From NCBI GenBank assembly GCA_964550845.1, contig CAZKAD010000062.1:1-5172 (forward strand): DNA of 5,172 bases, written 5' to 3'. The translations under genes and the position numbers were made by a program. The stretch comes from CAYTKU01 sp964550845. Lineage in GTDB: Bacteria > Patescibacteriota > Patescibacteriia > Magasanikbacterales > UBA922. The notes below the pieces were generated by a model. The model saw nothing but the letters and a program-made list of their open reading frames with translations. It did no database searches and was not told where the DNA came from. Positions 1 through 5,146 of this stretch are shown in pieces. Each line of letters begins with the position of its first letter. The stretch's first letter is position 1.

Positions 1-41
1 TAAAAAGTATATCCATAGACAAAATATAATTTTAAATAAAA
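1..41. repeat. 41-bp direct repeat, copy 1
   Basis: Bases 1-41 are identical to 100-140. Because the repeat starts at the first base of the window, the true left boundary and any further copies to the left cannot be seen. The unit offset is 99 bp. The intervening DNA contains the hairpin at 51-96. Confidence 0.9.
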
Positions 42-50
42 TACATCATG

Positions 51-96
51 AAAAGGGCTAGAACTTAATCTAAAGATTAAGTTCTGCCGGGCTTTT
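51..96 (+). terminator. Strong stem-loop between the 41-bp repeats, possible transcript 3'-end hairpin
   Basis: AGAACTTAATC (60-70) pairs perfectly with GATTAAGTTCT (75-85) around a TAAA loop. The stem continues outward: GGC 56-58 pairs with GCC 86-88 (T59 bulged), and AAAAG 51-55 pairs with CTTTT 92-96 (GGG 89-91 bulged), giving about 19 base pairs. It lies directly after the possible upstream gene tail. In mimiviruses, transcripts are known to end at palindromic hairpins, so a 3'-end role is plausible. A structural element of a repeat array is the alternative. Confidence 0.4.
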
Positions 97-99
97 GGG

Positions 100-140
100 T
101 AAAAAGTATATCCATAGACAAAATATAATTTTAAATAAAA
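100..140. repeat. 41-bp direct repeat, copy 2
   Basis: This is a perfect copy of 1-41; the match ends at base 141 (A here, T at 42). After that, weaker similarity resumes at 164-175 versus 62-73, suggesting an older and longer duplication of which the 41 bp is the conserved core. Confidence 0.9.
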
Positions 141-267
141 AATTATTCGTAGAAAATGTAGAAAACTTAATTTAAAATGAATTTACTCTAAAACAAATTA
201 TTATCTTAATTTTTGGTTTTAATTTAAGGCAACAAGTCATTTAAAAGCAATTATACCTTTGAATTTT

Positions 268-307
268 GGTCTCCCAAGAAAATAAACTCAGTTTATTTTC
301 TGGAGCC
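268..307 (+). other. Long stem-loop, possible structured RNA element
   Basis: GG 268-269 pairs with CC 306-307 and CTCC 271-274 pairs with GGAG 302-305. After a CA bulge, AGAAAATAAAC 277-287 pairs with GTTTATTTTCT 291-301 around a three-base loop. That is 17 pairs, with a GC-rich base unusual for this AT-rich DNA. It has no obvious U tract after it and does not match a riboswitch or ribozyme consensus that I can recognise. Confidence 0.5.
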
Positions 308-338
308 TCATCAAATTATAAATAATTTGGTTGGAGGT
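305..338 (+). other. Second stem-loop competing with the 268-307 hairpin
   Basis: CAAATTAT 312-319 is the reverse complement of ATAATTTG 322-329. Outside this, GCCTC 305-309 can pair with GAGGT 334-338 (one G-U pair). Bases 305-307 are also needed by the 268-307 hairpin, so the outer stems of the two hairpins cannot form together in full. The arrangement could be a switch or simply two overlapping palindromes. Confidence 0.35.
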
Positions 339-485
339 CTTAATTCATAAGTATTATCATTGTCTCTTTTGAAGTTTTAAATATAATTCAACAACCAATT
401 GAAAAGTATTCAAGCCTCAAAATATACCACATATAAATTGAAGTGTCAAATCATCATGTATGTGTTTTTATGGTGAAATTATAAG

Positions 486-514
486 AATGTTTGGTTCATA
501 TGATTCCAAACATT
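486..514. repeat. 29-bp near-palindrome
   Basis: AATGTTTGG 486-494 is the exact reverse complement of CCAAACATT 506-514. The 11-base centre contains the self-complementary TCATATGA, so almost the whole 29 bp is dyad-symmetric. It lies 84 bp before the ATG of the 142-residue protein gene. It may be a transcript-end hairpin of something upstream, or a protein-binding site. Confidence 0.55.
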
Positions 515-598
515 TTAAGATATATAAGTTTAAGAAAAAAAAATAATATAATTTTAAAATAAAAAATATCTCATATACTATTAAGTAAAAATTAAAAA

Positions 599-1027
599 AT
601 GAATAATAAAAACGAACAAGAACAAAAAGAAAAACAAAGTCGAAAACGTCAGACAAAATCAGAACAGTATGTAAAAGAAAGGGAAGAATTGATAAAAGAA
701 TTAGAAAAAAAGATAGGTTTAACAGACGAAGTAAGAGGGGTATTATTATATGATTTAGAACACAATGTAGAATTGAAGGAATATTTAAAACAAAATATTC
801 CTTCAATACGAAAATTATATAAATGTGGAACATGGAATTATTTTGTAAAACAACATACAAAAGAAGGAGAAGAACCGAGTGAGATATGTTTATTAAAAAG
901 TATCTTCAAAAGTGAAAAATTTGAATTAGTATCAAAGATGAAATATGCAAAAAGAGAAGGTGATAGAAAAAAATATAGCCATATATATTTTTTCAAAGAT
1001 TTAAATTTAAAACAATATTTTAAATAA
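599..1027 (+). CDS. Hypothetical small charged protein, possible nucleic-acid binding
   Basis: This 142-residue protein belongs to no family I can name with confidence. Residues 1-40 are almost all Lys, Glu, Gln, Arg and Asn, with a basic cluster (KQSRKR, 12-17) and a heptad-like helix at about 22-39, so a coiled coil or a nuclear-localisation-like segment is possible. Residues 42-83 look helical and end in an aromatic-rich block (IRKLYKCGTWNYF, 70-82). Residues 95-135 read as a helix (EICLLKSIFKSEKF) followed by two strands with a basic turn (AKREGDRKKY), which would suit a winged-helix-like DNA-binding fold; this is inference from pattern only. No signal peptide or membrane segment is seen. 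The ATG at 599 is the first in frame, because TAA at 593-595 closes the frame upstream. The last five codons and stop lie inside the first unit of the tandem repeat. It converges with the replication gene. Confidence 0.8.
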   Translation: MNNKNEQEQKEKQSRKRQTKSEQYVKEREELIKELEKKIGLTDEVRGVLLYDLEHNVELKEYLKQNIPSIRKLYKCGTWNYFVKQHTKEGEEPSEICLLKSIFKSEKFELVSKMKYAKREGDRKKYSHIYFFKDLNLKQYFK

Positions 1028-1063
1028 ATTTTTTTTATAAAAAAAAACCAATAGAATTATAAA

Positions 1064-1132
1064 ATATTGGACCAAACTCGTATTAAAATAAATTTAAATT
1101 ATAATAATATTATTCCGAGTTTGGTCCAATAT
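1064..1132. terminator. Intergenic hairpin, unit 1
   Basis: ATATTGGACCAAACTCG (1064-1080) is the exact reverse complement of 1116-1132: a 17-bp stem with a 35-base AT-only-but-one loop that itself contains the palindrome AATAATATTATT (1103-1114). It starts 36 bp past the stop of the 142-residue gene and sits between two convergent genes. A bidirectional 3'-end signal like the mimivirus polyadenylation hairpins is the best guess. Confidence 0.6.
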
Positions 1133-1224
1133 CAAAAAAGTAAATCAATCAACCAATATTATTTATATCCAAAACAATATTTTAAATAAATTTTTTTTAT
1201 AAAAAAAACCAATAGAATTATAAA

Positions 1225-1293
1225 ATATTGGACCAAACTCGTATTAAAATAAATTTAAATTATAATAATATTATTCCGAGTTTGGTCCAATAT
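1225..1293. terminator. Intergenic hairpin, unit 2
   Basis: This is identical to the first hairpin: arms 1225-1241 and 1277-1293, 17-bp stem. It is part of the tandem unit and not an independently evolved site. Confidence 0.55.
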
Positions 1294-1385
1294 CAAAAAA
1301 GTAAATCAATCAACCAATATTATTTATATCCAAAACAATATTTTAAATAAATTTTTTTTATAAAAAAAACCAATAGAATTATAAA

Positions 1386-1454
1386 ATATTGGACCAAACT
1401 CGTATTAAAATAAATTTAAATTATAATAATATTATTCCGAGTTTGGTCCAATAT
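1386..1454. terminator. Intergenic hairpin, unit 3
   Basis: Arms are 1386-1402 and 1438-1454. In this copy the base after the right arm is T (1455) where the others have C, so A1385 can pair with it and the stem gains one base pair (18 bp). It is the closest copy to the stop of the replication gene (minus strand) and so the first that its transcript would meet. Confidence 0.55.
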
Positions 1455-1480
1455 TAAAAAAGTAAATCAATCAACCAATA

Positions 1481-4400
1481 TTATTTATATCCAAAACAAT
1501 ATTTTTTATAGTCATTTGGTTTATCAATATTAAATATTTTTAACAAATCATAATTATAACAATGCTCTTCACCATTTCTAATAGATAAAAAATAAAAATT
1601 TTGTATATTTTTTTCCTCAATAAAATATTTTCTAATTTTTTTATCATCAATAGCTATTCTTTTTTGTGTAAGAATATTTAAATTATTTCCAGTTATATTT
1701 TCAATCATTTGTTTATAAAAAATTTTCAAATCATTTAATTTATTTGGTTTTTTTTTATCGCTTCTAAAAATTTTTTTATATTTAAAAAAATCACTATCAG
1801 TTAATTTATTAAAATCGCTATCATTATCTAATTTGAAATCAAAATCAAAAGGTTTAATATTAAATATTTTTTCAAATTTCCTCAATAACCCAATTTTATT
1901 ATATACATTATTAACAATTTTTACACTATAAGATTTAATATTTAAATCATCCATTTTTTCATCAATATAATCATCAGTTTTAAATAATTTAAGAAGATTA
2001 AAATAAGAATTTAAATTATATTCATCATAAACTAAATATCCCAATTTATCAATGTCTAATTCATCATGTTTAAGATTTAAAATTTTTATCCGTTCAATGT
2101 ATTTATCATACCCCTCAATTTTTTTTTCAAAATTATATAATTTAACAAAATTTTCATAATCATCAATACTATTTTTTAGTGTAGTTTTAATCATTTGTAT
2201 TTGTTTTTTTTTATCTAAATTAATATCATTACCAACATGTCTTAAAATAAAACCTGCATCAATTAAAATATTTTGAAAATGAGAAATTTTATTAGTATTA
2301 TAACAATCATTAGTATATTCATTAAAACACCACATTTTAAAAAAAGCATTTTCAACAATAGTTTCTTCATCATTTTCATTGGTATTTAAACAAACTTTTT
2401 TAATTTTATCACAAGAATTAATTAAATCACGATTAATAGTTTCAACATCTAATAAATTTTCATAAAGATAATTATTTTGTCTTTGATTACCATAAAATTT
2501 TAATTCTTTAATATTTCTGGTTCTAGTAGCCTGTTGAAACATAGATTGAGAATTGATGGTTAAAGAATTAAAATATAAATAAGCATTTTGTGGAGTTAAA
2601 GAACTAAAATCAACTGAATTAACAATAGAAGGTGAGTAAAAAACAAACATATCTTTAAATTGTTCATTTGCATTTGTAATTTTAAAAGCAGTTTTAGATG
2701 TAATTAACAAAAATTTTTTCTTTTTTTCTTCATCAACATTAGCAATAATTTTATTAAAAATGTCAGTGATTACTTCATCATCTTTTTCATTATTTATTTC
2801 ATTTTCTTTTTTAGAAACTTCATCAAAATATTGAGTAATTTTAGAACAAGAATCAGAACCAAATAAAAAATAATAATTATTTTCAATATCTTTTTTAACA
2901 TGATTTAAAAATTCATTTTCATTATGAAATCTAATAGCCTTAACATCATTAAATTTTTTATATGTGTTTTTAATAAAAATAGTTTTTCTGGCTGATTTGG
3001 AAATATTTAAAAAGTTTTTAACATTTTCATTAATTAAAGCATCAGATATAATAAGTTTATAACAATTTTTAACTAATTTCATTAATAAATTGTTAATCAG
3101 TCTAATATTATTATCTAAATTTTTATTATGTGTAAGATTATTAGAAAAACATTCAAATTCATCAATATAAATAATTTTATCTTTCATTTGTTTAACATTT
3201 AAATAATCTAATTTTAGTAGAGAATTAATACAAATAACCAAATTTCCATTTTTCTCCCTATAATCACAATTTCTATAATCATTTAATTTAATATTAATAT
3301 TATCATCACCAAAAGTTTTAATATGTTGATTAGCAGTGTTGGTTAAACAAACAATTGAAATAATTTGTTTATTAGTAAATTTAGATAATTCTAAAAATTT
3401 TTTAGCTGTATCAGTAGTTTTACCTGTTCCTGGTGTTGATTGAATAATTATGTTATCATACTCTTCAAATAAAGCATAATCATATTTAACAAATTTATTT
3501 TCAAATACATAATTATTTTCAAATTTAACATTATTATATATAGGTTTGTATTTTTGAATAAAAGGATAAAAAGTTTTTTTTAATTTATTAACAACACAAA
3601 TAATATAATTAAAATCTATTAAGCAATTATTTTTATCCCATTCTTCTTTATTTTTAAGTTTAGCTATTTTTGTTTGATGTTTTTTAACATTTGATTTAGC
3701 AGAAAATTTATAAAATAATTCTTCACAACCATCAATATTTAAATTTTTTAAACAAGTTAAAACTTTTAACCAATTAAATCTATTTTCAGACCATTCAATG
3801 GGTAATTCATTTAAAATTTTTTCAACAAATTCAATTGTAGTATCATATTTATAATCATAATTAAAAATAACTTTTTTAGTTATATTTTGTTTAGTTTTAT
3901 TTTTTTTGATTAAATCATTTTTATCTATTTTATTTATTTTGTTTATTTGATAATTACCAGGTGCACCTTGTAATAACCAAAAAGCTAAATTTTCTGGCAT
4001 TTCCGCAATTGGTTTATTATTAATAATTGTATATTCATTACCATTAATTTGAGATCCAAACCCCACTACATAACCACCTGCTCCACCTGTTTTTTTTTCT
4101 GTTCTAATATCAATACCATATCCATAAAATTCAGTTGCATTTGGTATTTGACTAATTAAAATATTAGTTGCTTTATTTTTAGTTTCATATTGAAAATAAT
4201 AATGAATACCACCTGATGGAGTTTTAACGGTAAAAGTATCAAAAGCGCCAAATTCATTAATATATTCTTTTATTTTTTCAAAACCTGAATAAACTAATCT
4301 ATTATCTTTTTTTTCTAAATCTAAATCAATGACAATAATGTTATTTACTTTTCCACATAAAATACCATAATTATAATTATTTAAATCAATATCATCAAGT

Positions 4401-4504
4401 ATCCAATTTTCTTTTTTATTCCAAGAGCAAAGAGGATTTTTGGAATTTTTACCAAGTAATATTTTCGTAAATTTTAATTCATCTATATCAAATAAATTAT
4501 ACAT
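1481..4504 (-). CDS. Replication protein: primase-polymerase fused to OBP/UL9-like SF2 helicase
   Basis: This 1007-residue protein would prime and unwind DNA in one chain. Residues 45-180 match the bifunctional primase-polymerase (Prim-Pol, AEP) family: metal-binding DLD at 60-62, SGGIHYYF at 97-104 with the conserved His, GIDIR at 130-134 with a third acidic residue, then GGYVVGFGS at 143-151, where many relatives have PPS. A Lys/Asn linker (185-212) follows. Residues 222-310 resemble the primase C-terminal PriCT-2 domain (LPIEW, NWLKVLTCLK, LFYKFSAKS). Residues 350-665 are a superfamily 2 helicase: Walker A STPGTGKT (356-363), Walker B IIYIDEFE (444-451), motif III LIISDAL (484-490) and motif VI QATRTR (658-663). 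The IDEFE and SDAL motifs resemble herpesvirus origin-binding protein UL9 and its giant-virus relatives. Residues 700-1007 are rich in Asp, Asn and Lys and I cannot assign them. The ATG at 4504 opens onto a 71-bp divergent promoter. The final CFGYK and stop fall at the edge of the tandem repeat. Motif content makes the function fairly secure; the exact family less so. Confidence 0.9.
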   Translation of the reverse strand: MYNLFDIDELKFTKILLGKNSKNPLCSWNKKENWILDDIDLNNYNYGILCGKVNNIIVIDLDLEKKDNRLVYSGFEKIKEYINEFGAFDTFTVKTPSGGIHYYFQYETKNKATNILISQIPNATEFYGYGIDIRTEKKTGGAGGYVVGFGSQINGNEYTIINNKPIAEMPENLAFWLLQGAPGNYQINKINKIDKNDLIKKNKTKQNITKKVIFNYDYKYDTTIEFVEKILNELPIEWSENRFNWLKVLTCLKNLNIDGCEELFYKFSAKSNVKKHQTKIAKLKNKEEWDKNNCLIDFNYIICVVNKLKKTFYPFIQKYKPIYNNVKFENNYVFENKFVKYDYALFEEYDNIIIQSTPGTGKTTDTAKKFLELSKFTNKQIISIVCLTNTANQHIKTFGDDNINIKLNDYRNCDYREKNGNLVICINSLLKLDYLNVKQMKDKIIYIDEFECFSNNLTHNKNLDNNIRLINNLLMKLVKNCYKLIISDALINENVKNFLNISKSARKTIFIKNTYKKFNDVKAIRFHNENEFLNHVKKDIENNYYFLFGSDSCSKITQYFDEVSKKENEINNEKDDEVITDIFNKIIANVDEEKKKKFLLITSKTAFKITNANEQFKDMFVFYSPSIVNSVDFSSLTPQNAYLYFNSLTINSQSMFQQATRTRNIKELKFYGNQRQNNYLYENLLDVETINRDLINSCDKIKKVCLNTNENDEETIVENAFFKMWCFNEYTNDCYNTNKISHFQNILIDAGFILRHVGNDINLDKKKQIQMIKTTLKNSIDDYENFVKLYNFEKKIEGYDKYIERIKILNLKHDELDIDKLGYLVYDEYNLNSYFNLLKLFKTDDYIDEKMDDLNIKSYSVKIVNNVYNKIGLLRKFEKIFNIKPFDFDFKLDNDSDFNKLTDSDFFKYKKIFRSDKKKPNKLNDLKIFYKQMIENITGNNLNILTQKRIAIDDKKIRKYFIEEKNIQNFYFLSIRNGEEHCYNYDLLKIFNIDKPNDYKKYCFGYK

Positions 4505-4575
4505 TTATAAAGTTTTCTATATAAATATATAAAGATTATTTTTTTCTCATTCTAATTTAATAGAATAAATTTTGT
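4505..4575. promoter_or_regulatory. Divergent promoter between replication and nuclease genes
   Basis: The 71 bp between two head-to-head starts must hold both promoters. It has a TATA-like core (CTATATAAATATATAAAG, 4517-4534) usable in either direction. An inverted repeat, ATTCTA 4549-4554 and TAGAAT 4561-4566, places TCTA on both strands. A further TCTA at 4516-4519 is 56 bases from the rightward ATG, and the minus-strand TCTA (4564-4561) is also exactly 56 bases from the leftward ATG. AT-rich flanked TCTA is the late promoter motif described for Cafeteria roenbergensis virus and its virophage Mavirus. In DNA this AT-rich, short matches are weak evidence. Confidence 0.45.
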
Positions 4576-5079
4576 ATGGGTAAAAATGCAGGAATCATTT
4601 ATGCACTGAAAAATGAATTGTGGGGGAAATATTTGAAATGTGGATTAACTACACAAAAAATAGAAAAGAGAATAAGCAATTTACAAACTTCTTTATTTAT
4701 TGATTGTGAAATAGTTTCAACAACCGATCAATTAATTAATTGTAAAATTTATGAATATATTTTACACAAAATTTTAAATAAATGGAGAGTGAGATCAGAT
4801 AGAGAGTTTTTTGATGTTGATATTTATTCAATTAATAATATTTTTGATACTTTTAATTGGTTAAATAATATTTGTAATACTGAAGATAAATTAAATTATT
4901 TTATGAAATTCTCCGAATATTTTGATAAAAAAAAATTGAAAACAAATAATGACTTATCAGATAATACAACTAGTAATATTGCATCAAATAAAACTAAATT
5001 AAACACAATATATTGTAAAAATAAAATAAAACAAAAATTAAAAAAGAAAAAAGGTTTATATGTTGATACACGTTATTAA
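4576..5079 (+). CDS. GIY-YIG superfamily nuclease, T5orf172/MUG113-like
   Basis: This 167-residue protein would cleave DNA using the GIY-YIG fold. Residues 6-82 follow the T5orf172/MUG113 pattern: GIIY (6-9) in place of GIY, YLKCG (19-23) in place of YIG, then LTTQKIEKRI with the conserved Arg32, the acidic residue Glu60 followed by His64 (EYILHKIL, matching E..lH), and REFF (76-79), typical of this subfamily. Residues 83-120 are helical, and the tail (121-167) is Asn/Thr-rich and then very basic (KNKIKQKLKKKK, 148-159), which could bind DNA. It starts at the first ATG after the in-frame TAG at 4561-4563. It is transcribed away from the replication gene from a shared short promoter, suggesting coordinate expression. 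Roles could be homing, host-DNA attack or a replication or recombination nick; the sequence does not decide. Stand-alone copies occur in many large DNA viruses and their satellites. Confidence 0.8.
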   Translation: MGKNAGIIYALKNELWGKYLKCGLTTQKIEKRISNLQTSLFIDCEIVSTTDQLINCKIYEYILHKILNKWRVRSDREFFDVDIYSINNIFDTFNWLNNICNTEDKLNYFMKFSEYFDKKKLKTNNDLSDNTTSNIASNKTKLNTIYCKNKIKQKLKKKKGLYVDTRY

Positions 5080-5080
5080 A

Positions 5081-5088
5081 AAAATTGA
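5081..5088 (+). promoter_or_regulatory. AAAATTGA motif, possible early promoter of a gene to the right
   Basis: The octamer AAAATTGA, the early promoter motif of mimiviruses, occurs two bases after the stop of the nuclease gene. It points right, where any controlled gene would start outside the window. A one-mismatch version (CAAATTGA) lies at 5147-5154. The background is AT-rich, so chance occurrence is a real possibility. Confidence 0.3.
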
Positions 5089-5112
5089 ATATTAATTTTT
5101 GATATTAACCAC

Positions 5113-5146
5113 AATTAATAAAAAATAAAATTTTATAAAATTAATT
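5113..5146 (+). terminator. AT-only hairpin after the nuclease gene
   Basis: AATTAAT 5113-5119 pairs with ATTAATT 5140-5146, enclosing the perfect 12-bp palindrome ATAAAATTTTAT (5125-5136) across an A-rich internal loop. It begins 33 bp past the stop codon, a reasonable place for a transcript-end hairpin. With no GC pairs its stability would be low. Confidence 0.35.

Larger units (their letters stand above)
2..175 (+). pseudogene. Possible duplicated C-terminal tail of a gene entering from the left
   Basis: The frame starting at base 2 is open to a TAG at 59-61 and reads KKYIHRQNIILNK followed by IHHEKG. The second repeat copy lies exactly 99 bases (33 codons) downstream, in the same frame. 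It reads KKYIHRQNIILNK followed by KLFVENVENLI and stops at TAA 173-175. Both copies end in related codons, AACTTAATCTAA at 62-73 and AACTTAATTTAA at 164-175, so the similarity seems to extend past the exact 41-bp repeat in diverged form. This is what a tandemly duplicated gene 3' end would look like, with one copy broken by a stop. The upstream part is outside the window and I do not recognise the peptide. It could also be non-coding repeat DNA that happens to be open. Confidence 0.3.
176..598. other. Gene-free region with stem-loops, upstream of the 142-residue protein
   Basis: Both strands are dense in stop codons and I find no convincing coding sequence or tRNA. The content is structural: a hairpin at 268-307, a competing hairpin at 305-338, and a near-palindrome at 486-514, then a very A-rich stretch (about 515-598) leading into the next gene. 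The AATATAATTTTAAA at about 546-559 also occurs inside the 41-bp repeat, but in DNA this AT-rich that may be chance. An AAATTGAA sequence near 435-442 resembles the mimivirus early promoter core but lies about 155 bases from the ATG, which is far. Confidence 0.6.
1009..1505. repeat. Tandem triplication of the convergent intergenic region (units of 162, 161 and 161 bp)
   Basis: Units run 1009-1170, 1171-1331 and 1332-1492, followed by 13 more bases (1493-1505) that match the unit start, AAAACAATATTTT. By eye the units differ only in one A-run (nine A in the first, eight in the others) and one base after the hairpin (C at 1133 and 1294, T at 1455). Each unit holds the last codons of the left gene (AAACAATATTTTAAATAA), a long hairpin, and the last codons of the right gene read on the minus strand (GGATATAAATAA). 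The near-identity means recent amplification or ongoing homogenisation. Confidence 0.95.

Noticed and set aside
268..330. Hammerhead ribozyme on the minus strand (TTGATGAGG followed by a long stem)
   Set aside because: The CTGATGA core has T for the first C, the needed GAAA after stem II is CAAAA, and there is no proper cleavage-site stem. The conserved core is not met.
176..460. Group I intron or riboswitch
   Set aside because: Stem-loops are present, but I could not place conserved core elements of either class, and there is no interrupted gene around it.
488..512. tRNA T-arm (GGTTCATATGATTCC)
   Set aside because: The loop is too long and no acceptor, D or anticodon arm can be placed around it.
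468..860. 130-codon open frame on the minus strand
   Set aside because: It runs mostly antisense to the 142-residue gene, and its product is almost only Leu, Ile, Phe and Tyr, which is what the complement of Lys/Glu/Asn codons gives. It has no family features.
1029..1038. Poxvirus-type early termination signal (TTTTTNT)
   Set aside because: It matches in the T-run after the stop, but such matches are expected everywhere in DNA this rich in T, so it carries no weight.
1009..1505. CRISPR array
   Set aside because: The units are wholly repeated without unique spacers, are about 161 bp long and contain gene ends; no cas genes are present.
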